Positions 24,340-33,107 of a DNA stretch of 64,000 bases are shown here, one piece after another; positions within the stretch are counted from its first letter, which is position 1; each line of letters begins with the position of its first letter. The notes under the pieces are model-generated. The model did no database searches. It was not told the origin of the DNA and worked only from the letters and a program-made list of their open reading frames with translations. The stretch covers positions 1,550,501-1,614,500 of the forward strand of contig OY282457.1 of assembly GCA_958296235.1 (NCBI GenBank). The letters run 5' to 3'. The position numbers were made by a program, and so were the translations under genes. Source of the stretch: an uncultured Candidatus Binatia bacterium (lineage in GTDB: Bacteria > Desulfobacterota > Binatia > Bin18).

Positions 24340-26130
24340 TTAGAGCGTTGCCCGGAGGTCGGTCAGGAAGCCCTGAATGACCTGAAAGCCCCGGTCCCAG
24401 AATGCGGGCTGATTGATGTCTATACGCATCTGCGCCAGGGCGCGCTCCGGCCGTTGTGAACCCCCGCTTTCCAAAAGGTGTAAATACCCAGGCACAAAGT
24501 CTTCTCCCTGGTCGAGATAGCGCTGATACAGGGCCAGGGTAAGCAGCTCGCCAAACGGATAGGAATAGCAGTAGAAGCGGCTGTGAATAAAATGCGGGAT
24601 ATACGACCAGCCCCAGCGATAGACGGGCAACAGTTCAACACTCTCGCCAAAGAGCTTGCCCTGTTCGGTCATCCATAGCTCGCCCAGGTCGTCGGCGCTG
24701 AGTGGCCCGTCCCGGCGTCTGGCGTGCGCCGCCATCTCAAAACGGGTGAGGGCGGTCTGTCGAAAGACTGTGCCGTACATTTCCTCCAAGACCTCGCACA
24801 GCAGGGCGCGGCGCGTCTCCGGCTGCTCGGCCCTGTCCAGCAGGTGCCGGGTCAGAACGATTTCCGCAAAGACCGAGGCCGTCTCCGCAAGCACCAGGGG
24901 AGCGTCGTAGTGCAGGAATTTCTGACGCCGCGCCAGCAGGTAATGAATGCCGTGACCCAGCTCGTGAGCCACAGTCGAGACGGCGCGTCCAGTGCCGGTA
25001 TAGCTGCACAACACATACGGATGATGGGCGGGCGACAGAGCCGCACAAAAGGCGCCCCCGCGTTTCCCGGCCCGGACCTCGGCATCAATCCAACGCTTCT
25101 GGAAAAACTCCTCGGCCAGGGTCGCAAACTGTTCGTTAAAATTTCCAAAGGCGGTCAGGATCAAATCCCGCGCGTCCGCAAAGGGGATTTCCTCTGCCGC
25201 GGTTTCAATCGGCGCGTACAAATCTGTATTCTTGAGCCGTTCCACCCCGAGCAATTCCGCCTTCAGCCGAAAATATTCCTGCGCCAGGGGATAATGGCGT
25301 TCGACGGCCCGCATCATGGCCCCGACCGTTGGCGGGGCAATCTCGTTCGACAGGTGGGCAGGCAGCGTTACATCGTCATACTGACGCTGCTCGCACTCAA
25401 TTTTATGATCGAGCAGCAGGTTGTTAAAAATCGAAGTCAGGACGAGCGCGTGCTGGGCATAGGTTTCCAGAAATATGGTCAGGGCCCGCTGGCGCAACTC
25501 GCTGTCCGGCTGGCGCAGTAGCGCCATAATCTCACCATCGGTGAGCAGTTGTTCTTTGCCGTCTCTGGTAAGCGGAAAGCGGAGCGAGCCGCTGAGTTCG
25601 TCGTAGAGCTGCGCAAATGCCTGTTTGCCCGACAGGTTTTTGTGGTTCAGGAGTTGTTCCTCTTTTTCACTCAAGGTATGCGGCCTAAAGCGTCGGACCG
25701 CTTCCAGATAGTGTTGATAGGCTTGCAACGCCGGGACGGTGAGGAGACGGGCGAGCTGCTCGTCCGGTAACGCAATGAGTTCCAAAGAGAAGAAGACTAA
25801 CAGATTCTCAATACTGGTAACGGCTTCGCGCGTGCGCTGCACAAGCTGCTGGGCCGGCTGGTTCTGGGTGTCAGCCGCGAACAGGAGCGAGGCATAAAAG
25901 GCCGGGCGATGCTGGAGCTCGGCGATAGCTTCATATTCGGCCAACGCTTGGGCGAGTGCCGGTCCATCAATCTGCCCGTTTTCAATTCTGCCGCGGTACG
26001 CCTCCGCAAAGACTTCCGCACGACGGCGCGCTTCCGCCAGGTCGGCCTCAAGCCGAGGGTCGTCCGGGCTGGCATACAGCCCTCCCAGGTCCCAGCGTAC
26101 ACCTTCCGCTTTGAGTTTGGATTGCTGCAT
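24340..26130 (-). CDS. M3-family oligoendopeptidase F (PepF-like)
   Basis: The 596-residue cytosolic zinc metallopeptidase would degrade oligopeptides. It has the M3 zinc motif in VAHELGHGIHYLLARRQ at about residue 388, followed by the downstream Glu ligand region ETASVFAEIVL. The N-terminal domain (LKAEGVRWDLGGLYASPDD) and the C-terminal YSYPFGELLTLALYQRY are characteristic of the PepF/M3B group. Length is normal for PepF. The start ATG 26130 is behind AAAGGATAAG. It is followed closely by the tandem ABM-like gene. Confidence 0.93.
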   Translation of the reverse strand: MQQSKLKAEGVRWDLGGLYASPDDPRLEADLAEARRRAEVFAEAYRGRIENGQIDGPALAQALAEYEAIAELQHRPAFYASLLFAADTQNQPAQQLVQRTREAVTSIENLLVFFSLELIALPDEQLARLLTVPALQAYQHYLEAVRRFRPHTLSEKEEQLLNHKNLSGKQAFAQLYDELSGSLRFPLTRDGKEQLLTDGEIMALLRQPDSELRQRALTIFLETYAQHALVLTSIFNNLLLDHKIECEQRQYDDVTLPAHLSNEIAPPTVGAMMRAVERHYPLAQEYFRLKAELLGVERLKNTDLYAPIETAAEEIPFADARDLILTAFGNFNEQFATLAEEFFQKRWIDAEVRAGKRGGAFCAALSPAHHPYVLCSYTGTGRAVSTVAHELGHGIHYLLARRQKFLHYDAPLVLAETASVFAEIVLTRHLLDRAEQPETRRALLCEVLEEMYGTVFRQTALTRFEMAAHARRRDGPLSADDLGELWMTEQGKLFGESVELLPVYRWGWSYIPHFIHSRFYCYSYPFGELLTLALYQRYLDQGEDFVPGYLHLLESGGSQRPERALAQMRIDINQPAFWDRGFQVIQGFLTDLRATL

Positions 26131-26244
26131 ATCTTATCCTTTTTTTCGTTTTGCGCCTTTGAAACGTGGCGGCGCTTTACGTGTCTTCTTGTATGTCTCC
26201 TCCATACCTGTCAAGAATAGGGCAGACACAAGGAGGGATAATTC

Positions 26245-26703
26245 ATGGTGACAAACGGTGTATCCCATATTGCGGTTGGCGTGCGTGACATGGACGCCTC
26301 GCTCCAGTTTTATCGCGATCTGCTCGGCTTTGAGGTAGTCCGGGATGAAGTGCAAAAAACACAGGGGACGGTCCTGCCGGCCTTGTATCAAGAGCCGCAC
26401 GACCAGCGGCGGGTGGCGACCCTGTACTGGAAAAAGGGCCCACACGAGGCATTTCTGGTCTTATCCGAACATACGGATAAGCCGGTCAGCGGCGAGCCTA
26501 TCAAACTCGATCAGATCGGCATCCATCACTACGCCTTTTGGGTGGAAAACCTCCCCCAGGTCTACGAGGAATTGAAGGCCAAGGGCGCCGACTTTGTCGT
26601 GCCGCCGACCGTTACCAAAACACAGGACGGCAACTTTAACAGTGCGTTCCTGCGCGACCCGGATGGCATTCTGGTTCAGCTTGACGAGTTGGTGGAAGAC
26701 TAA
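26245..26703 (+). CDS. VOC family protein
   Basis: The 152-residue protein has a two-module vicinal-oxygen-chelate fold: VSHIAVGVRDMDASLQFYRDL opens module 1 and IGIHHYAFWVENLPQVYEEL opens module 2, which ends FLRDPDGILVQLDEL. The first-module His and second-module His are present. The usual terminal Glu ligand is read as Gln in ILVQLDE, so metal chemistry may differ from classical glyoxalases. AAGGAGGG lies 8 bases before ATG 26245. It may be a dioxygenase or isomerase; the substrate is unknown. It is convergent with the DNA methyltransferase gene. Confidence 0.85.
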   Translation: MVTNGVSHIAVGVRDMDASLQFYRDLLGFEVVRDEVQKTQGTVLPALYQEPHDQRRVATLYWKKGPHEAFLVLSEHTDKPVSGEPIKLDQIGIHHYAFWVENLPQVYEELKAKGADFVVPPTVTKTQDGNFNSAFLRDPDGILVQLDELVED

Positions 26704-26756
26704 TGCGCGGATGATAGAGTGCGACCGCGGACACGCCAATGGGGTGCGGCAAGGCG

Positions 26757-28103
26757 TCAGGGGTAGCGGCTTGTGGGCCGCTGCTTCCCCAGATATTTCG
26801 CCTCCGACTCCAGCAGCCGCAGTTGTTCATACTGAGGTTCGTACGGCTGCTCCCGTGGATGCTCTGGCGCGGTCTGATGGTACGTTCTTTTTGTCCAGCC
26901 ATACGTCGCGGAAGTACAGTACTCAAACAACTCCTTTTTGCTGTTTCTTTTTCGGATGACTCTTGAGGAAACATTTTTGAACCCGTGTGCAAGAAGAGAC
27001 TCCTCATATAAGTCGGGTGTGGCGACAGGGACATCATAGAAAGTGCTGTTGCCTATAATGTAGTGCACTTCAGCACTGGGTTTCAGCATGGATTGAATTG
27101 AGCGGATGTGTTTGTCCATATCGTAAAAATACTTTTTCACGTAAAGCGCCAGCAGCTCGCTATTCTTTTCCCCGGCGCTTTTAATTTTTTCCACAATCGC
27201 CTCTAAGGAAGGCATCGCGCACTCATGGGCGGGCGACCAGGTGGTGAGGCGGCTGGTCGCAACCCCCCAGGTGCCTCCTATTGCCTGCCAGTCCAGTTCG
27301 CCCGCCTCTCGCGCCTCACCCAGGAAACCAAGCCAAAACATATAGGGACGAAGCTCCCGGATGTAGCTTATACGGTTGGGGTAGGGGGGAGAGGTCACAA
27401 CAGCACCGAATGGCAACTCCTCGGGAAAGGGCGAGGAACTATCGTGCAAGTGAACGACCCCTTTTTCCGGCAAGGGCGTTATCGCACTGGCAATGAAGGC
27501 TTCTGCATAACTCTCGAAAGCCAGCAGAATTTCCTGTTTGGAGTGAGACACGGGGTCAGCATGAAAGGAAACTGAAACGTGATTAAACGCCGCTGCCGAA
27601 TGTTCGATGGCAACCCTGGCGAACGCTATCCAGAGGAGGGCAAGAAAGCCGGCATTCTTCGGCTCGTCGATTATTTTGACGAGCGAAGAGCGAAGTTGAG
27701 CAAGTATGGTCAGCGTCTCTCTACTCCACCATCTCTCGATGTTCTTGAGTGGCGGAAACCACTCAGGCGCGGCCTGGCTGTCTGTGGCACTCAGAACAGC
27801 CTGCCGCAGAGCGTCTCGAAGGGCCGCTATATCGTCTCTGGACACATTCGCGAGCTTGATGTTACCGAACCAGACCAGAAAAGGATTAATATCGAACAGC
27901 GTACTTTTGTGGCCGCGTTCCGCGGCCACAACGCCAGTCGTAGCCGTTCCTGAGAACGGATCGAGAATGTTACGGGCGTCCGGCAAGGTATCGATGATCT
28001 CGCCGACAAGTTTGACCGAGTAAGCGGGGGTCAACCGCAACCATCCGTGCCGTCCCAGCGACCGATTATATTTGAAGGTATAGTCCGAGCGCTGAGATAT
28101 CAT
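26757..28103 (-). CDS. DNA N4-cytosine-type methyltransferase, apparently orphan
   Basis: The 448-residue DNA methyltransferase has the SAM-binding motif ILDPFSGTATTGVVAAERGHK at about residues 46-66, followed by LFDINPFLVWFGN. The catalytic motif VVTSPPYPNRISYIRELRP lies in the centre. The TSPPY form is characteristic of N4-cytosine methyltransferases, and motif I preceding motif IV places it in the alpha or gamma arrangement. No restriction nuclease is adjacent, because its neighbours are a VOC gene and an amidase gene. It could be an orphan (regulatory or phage-defence) methylase. ATG 28103 lacks a good Shine-Dalgarno. Bases are slightly AT-richer than the flanks, hinting at transfer. Confidence 0.88.
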   Translation of the reverse strand: MISQRSDYTFKYNRSLGRHGWLRLTPAYSVKLVGEIIDTLPDARNILDPFSGTATTGVVAAERGHKSTLFDINPFLVWFGNIKLANVSRDDIAALRDALRQAVLSATDSQAAPEWFPPLKNIERWWSRETLTILAQLRSSLVKIIDEPKNAGFLALLWIAFARVAIEHSAAAFNHVSVSFHADPVSHSKQEILLAFESYAEAFIASAITPLPEKGVVHLHDSSSPFPEELPFGAVVTSPPYPNRISYIRELRPYMFWLGFLGEAREAGELDWQAIGGTWGVATSRLTTWSPAHECAMPSLEAIVEKIKSAGEKNSELLALYVKKYFYDMDKHIRSIQSMLKPSAEVHYIIGNSTFYDVPVATPDLYEESLLAHGFKNVSSRVIRKRNSKKELFEYCTSATYGWTKRTYHQTAPEHPREQPYEPQYEQLRLLESEAKYLGKQRPTSRYP

Positions 28104-28223
28104 TCCGGCTGGCTAACACCGGGCTAAGCGAACTGCAAGCCTCTTGGATGGAGCGGACAGATTGACCACGCTTCATTTCGTTTGCTACGAGGGACGCTCT
28201 TCCCTGTACGAAAGGTTTCTAGC

Positions 28224-29576
28224 ATGACACAACCGTATGCGCTCACTATCGCCACAGCCGCCGAACGCCTGCGCACCCAGCAGCTCTCTCCCGTGACTCT
28301 GGTCCAGTCCTGTCTGGACCGACTGGACCAGCTTGAACCGCAGCTCCGGGCATGGGTGACGGTTGACCGGGAGGGCGCCTTAGCCACCGCCCGGCAGTAC
28401 GAAACGGAAATCAAGAGCGGGCAATACCGGGGTCCGCTGCACGGCGTCCCGCTCGGCCTCAAAGACATTTTCTTTACCGCGGGGATGAAGACGACTATGG
28501 GGTCGCCTATCTATGCCGACTATGTCCCGGACTATGACGCCACAGCCGTTCGCCGCCTCAAGCAAGCTGGAGCGATCATTCTGGGCAAAGTCCAGACCAC
28601 GGAGTTTGCCGCCCTGGCTCCGTCGCCAACCCGCAACCCCTGGCATCTTGAACACACGCCGGGCGGTTCCAGCAGCGGGTCCGCGGCTGCGGTAGCCGCG
28701 CAGATGTGCTTTGGCGCCCTGGGCTCTCAGACCTATGGCTCGACCATACGTCCGGCGGCCTACTGCGGCTGCGTCGGCCTCAAGCCAACCTTTGGCCGAA
28801 TCAGCGCCTACGGCGTCTATCCCCTGGCCGGCAGCCTGGACCATGTGGGAATTTTTTCCCGTAGCGTGGCAGACACGGCCCTGCTGCTTCAGGCCCTGGC
28901 CGGCGAGGACGCCAACGACCCGATGAGTGCGGCGCAACCGATCCCGGACTACACCGCCGCTCTGGCCGACCCGCGGCCACCCCGTATCGGTCTGGTCCGG
29001 GATTTTTTTCTTGAAAAAGCCGAGGCGGAAACCCAACGGCATATTGAAGCAGTGGTAGAGCAACTGACTCAGGCCGGGGCGCAGATCACCGAAGTTTCGC
29101 TCCCGGAGAGCTTCAAAGGCGAGCCCGAAGCCCACTTCACGATGATGTTCGTTGAATCGGCCTATTCGCATAGCGAGGTCTACGACCGCTATAAAGAGCA
29201 GTACAGCCCGCAGATGAAGGATTTGATCGAGAAGGGCCGACAGGTCTCCGGCGTGGAGTATCTGGAGACCCAACGCCACCAACACGCGTTTCGGAATGAG
29301 ATGGACGCGCTCTGCCGGACAGTAGACGCTCTGCTGACTCCAGCAACGCCGGCCCCTGCTCCCAAAGGCTTCACCACCACTGGTGATCCGACCTTTAATG
29401 GTCCGGCAACCTTTTCCGGCCTGCCGAGCCTGGCCCTGCCCTCAGGTCTGAGTCAAACCGGCCTGCCCTTAGGTCTTCAACTCATGGGAGCGGCCTTTGT
29501 CGAAGAGAAGCTGCTGGCGGTGGGCGAGTGGTGTGCGGACGTGCTGGCCTTCTCGGAGACACCGTCAGGCGCATAG
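28224..29576 (+). CDS. Amidase (amidase-signature family, GatA-like)
   Basis: The 450-residue enzyme is of the amidase-signature family with the Ser-cisSer-Lys triad all visible: Lys80 in VPLGLKDIFFT, Ser149 in TPGGSSSGSAAAVAAQ and Ser173 in SQTYGSTIRPAAY. Members hydrolyse amides, including carbon-nitrogen bonds in xenobiotics, or act as GatA. No gatB or gatC is nearby, so a stand-alone catabolic amidase is likelier. ATG 28224 is chosen since AAAGG precedes it and it matches the family N-terminus; an upstream GTG at 28182 would add 14 atypical residues. It is divergent from the methyltransferase and convergent with the DMT half-genes. Confidence 0.9.
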   Translation: MTQPYALTIATAAERLRTQQLSPVTLVQSCLDRLDQLEPQLRAWVTVDREGALATARQYETEIKSGQYRGPLHGVPLGLKDIFFTAGMKTTMGSPIYADYVPDYDATAVRRLKQAGAIILGKVQTTEFAALAPSPTRNPWHLEHTPGGSSSGSAAAVAAQMCFGALGSQTYGSTIRPAAYCGCVGLKPTFGRISAYGVYPLAGSLDHVGIFSRSVADTALLLQALAGEDANDPMSAAQPIPDYTAALADPRPPRIGLVRDFFLEKAEAETQRHIEAVVEQLTQAGAQITEVSLPESFKGEPEAHFTMMFVESAYSHSEVYDRYKEQYSPQMKDLIEKGRQVSGVEYLETQRHQHAFRNEMDALCRTVDALLTPATPAPAPKGFTTTGDPTFNGPATFSGLPSLALPSGLSQTGLPLGLQLMGAAFVEEKLLAVGEWCADVLAFSETPSGA

Positions 29577-29600
29577 TCATCGGGGCGGCTGGTCCGTCTC

Positions 29601-30032
29601 TCAACTGACCAACAGCGCGATCCCCCCGACAATGAAAATTGTCCCGGCCACGTCGGCCCCGGTGATGCGTTCACTATCGTGCAGCGCCAGATGGCTCAGG
29701 ATGAGCGTGACGAGCGGCACGACTGAGGTGAAGGGAGCGGCAACGACCGCGGGCAGATATTCCAGCGCAAAAAAAAGCGAAAAGATGGCCAGGGTTGAGG
29801 CCAGGCCGGCTAGGCCAAAATAGACGCCCGCCCGCCGTGGCAAAGAAAACAATTGCCCGGCCTGGCCACTCGCAAAAAAGTAGGCCGTATACACTACCAC
29901 ACCGGCAATAATGCCGATGCACGCCCCAAACACCGGCTCGTTGCTCGACTGCAAACCAAGCTTGGCGAGAATGGGATTCATCCCATAACAAAAGGCGGCA
30001 AGAAACGGATAGAGGATATGGCTCGGCCTCAT
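29601..30032 (-). CDS. EamA/DMT transporter, C-terminal half-gene
   Basis: The 143-residue membrane protein has about five hydrophobic helices (ILYPFLAAFCYGMNPILAKL through GTIFIVGGIALLVS) and one EamA domain. EamA transporters of the drug/metabolite superfamily normally carry two such domains in one chain of about 300 residues. Here the first domain is encoded by the upstream gene and this is the second. Its ATG overlaps the upstream stop as ATGA. It may be a natural two-subunit transporter or a single gene split by a frameshift; the clean coupled start favours the former. The substrate is unknown. Confidence 0.78.
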   Translation of the reverse strand: MRPSHILYPFLAAFCYGMNPILAKLGLQSSNEPVFGACIGIIAGVVVYTAYFFASGQAGQLFSLPRRAGVYFGLAGLASTLAIFSLFFALEYLPAVVAAPFTSVVPLVTLILSHLALHDSERITGADVAGTIFIVGGIALLVS

Positions 30033-30472
30033 CTCCGCCCTGCCCCTCGGTTTTGTCCGGTCAGAATCACCACCCCGGCCACGACGCTCAGGATGCCGCT
30101 CAGAATCTTGAGGCTGATGTCCTCCTGCAAAAAGAGCAGCGCAAAAATCGTTGTAAAAAGCGGCGCGGTATTCACCAGGGGCGTACTCTTGGCCGCCCCA
30201 AGATGCGCAACTCCCAAGTAATTACACATCCGGCCCAAACATGGGCCAACGATGCCCGCGGCGATAAACCACAGCGCAGCCTGGGGTGTCACAACCTGTG
30301 TTACCGAGCGCGGATGAAGCGCAAAGACCAGGACCATCAACGGCAGGCTGGCGCCCAACCCACACAGCAGCCCGACCGAGACACTCGCGTACGGCAGCCC
30401 CTTGCGGATAAAGATGGGCGTTAGCCCCCACAGACAGGCCGCGGTGAGAGCAAAAATTTCACCGTAGAACAC
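30029..30472 (-). CDS. EamA/DMT transporter, N-terminal half-gene
   Basis: The protein of about 147 residues has five hydrophobic segments and one EamA domain, recognisable from EIFALTAACLWGLTPIFIRKG and the C-terminal APLFTTIFALLFLQEDISL. GTG 30472 is favoured as the start because GGAGGTGGT lies just before it; the frame is open from TTG 30490. It ends TGA at 30029-30031 inside the ATG region of the second half. The pair would assemble as a heterodimer resembling small-multidrug-resistance-type organisation. Confidence 0.75.
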   Translation of the reverse strand: MFYGEIFALTAACLWGLTPIFIRKGLPYASVSVGLLCGLGASLPLMVLVFALHPRSVTQVVTPQAALWFIAAGIVGPCLGRMCNYLGVAHLGAAKSTPLVNTAPLFTTIFALLFLQEDISLKILSGILSVVAGVVILTGQNRGAGRR

Positions 30473-30642
30473 ACCACCTCCACGCCTCAATTATCCTCAC
30501 AAACGCAACAAGGAAATGCTTGCAGAAAATTTCACCCGCGAGTCTTCCCGCAGGGATAAGAACAGGAAATGGAGATGGGGACAACTCGGCCCAGTCCCTC
30601 TACCTCGTTCAGACTAAGGAGGGGTGTTTGGCTGTGGTTCAG

Positions 30643-30671
30643 TTGACACAGCGGACCAGACAGGCATACAC
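30643..30671 (+). promoter_or_regulatory. Candidate promoter upstream of the cupin gene
   Basis: A perfect -35 hexamer TTGACA (30643-30648) is followed at about 17-18 bp by the weak -10 candidate ATACAC/TACACG. It lies about 95 bp before the cupin ATG. The rest of the 270-bp gap 30491-30760 shows no gene. Confidence 0.3.
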
Positions 30672-30760
30672 GCAAGGGACGAACAGCCCATTCACAGCAA
30701 GAGGGCCTGAGAAGAACAAGCGCCAGAGCCCGGACAGACGGAAGGACACAGGAGAAACTG

Positions 30761-31291
30761 ATGCCGACATTCAGACGCGTTGTTACTGGCCACCGAGCGG
30801 ACGGCAAATCCATTATTGCGAGCGATGGAGACGTTACCGGCATCGAGGTCCCCGGCCTGCCTGGCGCTACGCTAACCACGCTGTGGGGCGCAGACGAGAC
30901 GCTCTCCTATCCCGACGCTGGGAGCGAGCCGCGGCATCACGACTGGTTTCCGCCGGTCGGCGGGTTTCGCTTTGCCTCATTTGTTTTAGCTCCGGACAGC
31001 ACCCCGCCCGTGGACGGCGACCCGGCAGAAGCCGCGGCCGAAGCCGAGCGCCTGTTCCCGGGCTTGTTGGCGACCATGCAGCCGGATGATCCCGGCATGC
31101 ACCGCTCAGCCACAGTCGATACGCTGTATATCGTGTCCGGGCGCTGTGTGCTCGAACTCGACGATGGCTCAAAAACCGAGCTGGGCGCAGGGGATGTGAT
31201 CGTTCAGAGCGGGACCATGCACCGTTGGCACAACCCTTGGGATGAGCCCTGCCACGTCATCGCCTTTCTGGCCGGCGCGCATATGAAGTAG
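30761..31291 (+). CDS. Cupin-domain protein
   Basis: The 176-residue protein has a single cupin (beta-barrel) domain in its C-terminal half: DTLYIVSGRCVLELDDGS is cupin motif 1, and AGDVIVQSGTMHRWHNPWDE, with His residues for metal binding, is motif 2. The N-terminal half (GIEVPGLPGATLTTLWG, PVGGFRFASFVLAP) is a preceding beta segment seen in 'cupin with N-terminal arm' proteins near catabolic genes. It may be a dioxygenase, isomerase or binding protein. AGGAGAAACTG precedes ATG 30761. The MFS transporter gene starts 15 bp after it, so uptake and metabolism of one compound is a reasonable inference. Confidence 0.82.
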   Translation: MPTFRRVVTGHRADGKSIIASDGDVTGIEVPGLPGATLTTLWGADETLSYPDAGSEPRHHDWFPPVGGFRFASFVLAPDSTPPVDGDPAEAAAEAERLFPGLLATMQPDDPGMHRSATVDTLYIVSGRCVLELDDGSKTELGAGDVIVQSGTMHRWHNPWDEPCHVIAFLAGAHMK

Positions 31292-31306
31292 GAGTATAGG
31301 CTGTTC

Positions 31307-32602
31307 ATGGCTGGCACGGCCTTTCCCGTCCGCTATCGGCTGGTCGGTTTGCTGACCGCGGGTAGCATGATCAACTATCTCGATCGGGTCAATATCGCGG
31401 TTGCCGCGCCGGTCATGATGGAATCCCTGGGCTGGGACGAGGGCCGCTTCGGGGTGATCTTCTCGGCTTTTCTGGTCGGCTATGCCCTGCTCCAGTTTCC
31501 TGGGGGTGTCCTGGCCGATCGCTGGAATCCGCATAAACTGCTTATTCTGGTCTGTATCGGCTTTTCCGTTTTTACGGCCCTCACCCCCGTGGGACAGCTG
31601 GCGTTTGGCCTGATGTTGGCCATCCGCTTTGGGGTAGGCATGTTTGAATCCATCACCTTCCCAGCCTATGCCGCCCTGAATGCGCGCTGGATTCCCCGTC
31701 AGGAATACAGCCGGGCGCAAACCCTCAGCATCTCCGGCGCCTATCTCGGACAGGCCATAGCCTACCCGCTAACGACGTGGCTGCTGACCCTGTTTGCCTG
31801 GCCTATGGTCTTTTATTGCAATGCCCTGCTCGGCGGGGTGTGGCTGATTGCCTGGATGGCTTTTGCGACCCACACGCCGGCAGAGCATCCCGGAATCAGC
31901 CGGCGAGAGCTGCGGTATATCGAGTCCAATCTCGCCCCACGTCAGGCGCAAAAGTTTTCTCCCTGGGCGGTCGCCAAAGAGCGCCAGGTCGTGCTGCTGT
32001 CCGTGTCGTATTTGCTGTTGGTCTATGGCCTGTGGATGATCGTGTTGTGGCTGCCGACCTATATGGTCAAAGTCCGCGGCTTTACCCTGCAACAGATGGG
32101 CTGGGTGGGTATGATTCCAACCTTCGCCAGTTTCGCCGGGCTGGTCGGCGGCGGTACGCTTTCGGACCTGCTGTTACAGCGCGGCTTCAGTGTCCGTTTT
32201 GCCCGCGCGCAGGCCCCCTCGCTGTGTATTGCGCTCGGTGTTCCTTTTTTAGTTGCGGCGGTGCTGGTTTCCTCGGGCGGCGCGTCGGTGGCCTGTTTTG
32301 CGGCCTATCTGTTTCTGATGAATATTGCCGGCGGAGGCTATTGGGCCCTGCCGTTGGAACTGAACCCCCAGCTGGTCGGCGCGATATCCGGGGTGATGAA
32401 CGGCTCGGGAAACTTTGCGGGAATTTTTGGGCCAATGACAGCCGGCTTTCTGGTTGCCGCCACAGGCAACTGGGCGCTGCCCTTTCTGGTGGCCGCAGGT
32501 CTGGCCGCGGTGTCATTTATGATTTTCTTCTTTCTGGTCGTACCGGAGCCGATTCGGATTGCAGAGTCAGACCTTGGCAGCCGCGCCACGCGCGTGACAT
32601 GA
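31307..32602 (+). CDS. MFS transporter (anion:cation symporter-like)
   Basis: The 431-residue membrane protein has about 12 hydrophobic helices. The N-terminus YRLVGLLTAGSMINYLDRVNIA, the loop GGVLADRWNPHKLL between helices 2 and 3, and the middle charged loop with SPWAVAKERQVVLL are typical of the ACS subfamily that imports organic acids such as glucarate, hexuronates or phthalate. A C-terminal half segment GYWALPLELNPQLVGAISGV shows the later conserved proline-rich helix. It follows the cupin gene by 15 bp and likely brings in the substrate handled by the cupin protein. The ligand is unknown. Confidence 0.9.
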   Translation: MAGTAFPVRYRLVGLLTAGSMINYLDRVNIAVAAPVMMESLGWDEGRFGVIFSAFLVGYALLQFPGGVLADRWNPHKLLILVCIGFSVFTALTPVGQLAFGLMLAIRFGVGMFESITFPAYAALNARWIPRQEYSRAQTLSISGAYLGQAIAYPLTTWLLTLFAWPMVFYCNALLGGVWLIAWMAFATHTPAEHPGISRRELRYIESNLAPRQAQKFSPWAVAKERQVVLLSVSYLLLVYGLWMIVLWLPTYMVKVRGFTLQQMGWVGMIPTFASFAGLVGGGTLSDLLLQRGFSVRFARAQAPSLCIALGVPFLVAAVLVSSGGASVACFAAYLFLMNIAGGGYWALPLELNPQLVGAISGVMNGSGNFAGIFGPMTAGFLVAATGNWALPFLVAAGLAAVSFMIFFFLVVPEPIRIAESDLGSRATRVT

Positions 32603-32670
32603 GGGGCCGGCAGGAATAAGGGCGCGTCTGGCGGCCGTCGCTGCAACCAACAGAATCAGGGATATTCCAG

Positions 32671-32699
32671 TTGTCTTCACAGGAGCGATCTGCTAGTTT
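32671..32699 (+). promoter_or_regulatory. Candidate promoter of infA
   Basis: TTGTCT (32671-32676) and TAGTTT (32694-32699) are separated by exactly 17 bp, 110 bp before the infA ATG. This would start a leader of roughly 100 nt that contains the hairpin at 32749-32782. Confidence 0.45.
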
Positions 32700-32748
32700 C
32701 CGCTACTGTTACTGGGACTCTCTCGTTTGGGCCGATTGTGAACAACGC

Positions 32749-32789
32749 AACCCCGGAGGCCGTGCACACGTCACCCGGGGTTTCTTTTT
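32749..32789 (+). terminator. Intrinsic terminator/attenuator in the infA leader
   Basis: AACCCCGG (32749-32756) pairs with CCGGGGTT (32775-32782), an 8-bp perfect stem with an 18-nt loop, followed by TCTTTTTA. It stands 11-18 bp before the infA ribosome-binding site, so it could end read-through from the MFS gene or act as an attenuator of infA itself. Confidence 0.7.
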
Positions 32790-32810
32790 ATTGTGTACAG
32801 AGGAGGTTTT

Positions 32811-33098
32811 ATGGCTGGACCACGTCGAAGAGGCGGCGGGGGCGGCAAGCGGCGGCGGAAGGAGCGGAAGACCGAGCCCGCGGCTGAAAAGGATGTCATT
32901 GAAATGAATGGGACCGTCACCGAAGTGTTACCCAACGCCTTCTTCCGGGTTGAGCTTGAGAACGGCCACTCCATCCTCGCCCATGTTGCCGGCAAGATGC
33001 GCAAGTTTTTTATCAAAATCATTCAGGGTGACAGCGTCACGGTGCAGCTCTCCCCGTACGATCTCGAACGCGGCCGGATCACCTTCCGCCATCGCTAA
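32811..33098 (+). CDS. infA: Translation initiation factor IF-1, with basic N-terminal extension
   Basis: The 95-residue protein has an S1-like OB fold of IF-1 at residues 25-95: [39 protein letters not shown] and [15 protein letters not shown]-1 binds the 30S A site during initiation. Ordinary IF-1 is about 72 residues; here a Gly/Arg/Lys-rich extension ([19 protein letters not shown]) precedes the fold. ATG 32811 is well supported by GAGGAGG at 32800-32806. The gene stands alone, not in a ribosomal protein operon, with its own candidate promoter and leader terminator. Confidence 0.93.
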   Translation: MAGPRRRGGGGGKRRRKERKTEPAAEKDVIEMNGTVTEVLPNAFFRVELENGHSILAHVAGKMRKFFIKIIQGDSVTVQLSPYDLERGRITFRHR

Positions 33099-33107
33099 CG
33101 CGCCCTT

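Noticed and set aside
28380-29285. 301-codon minus-strand frame opposite the amidase
   Set aside because: The amidase strand carries the full Ser-Ser-Lys triad; the mirror frame is typical of GC-rich codon bias.
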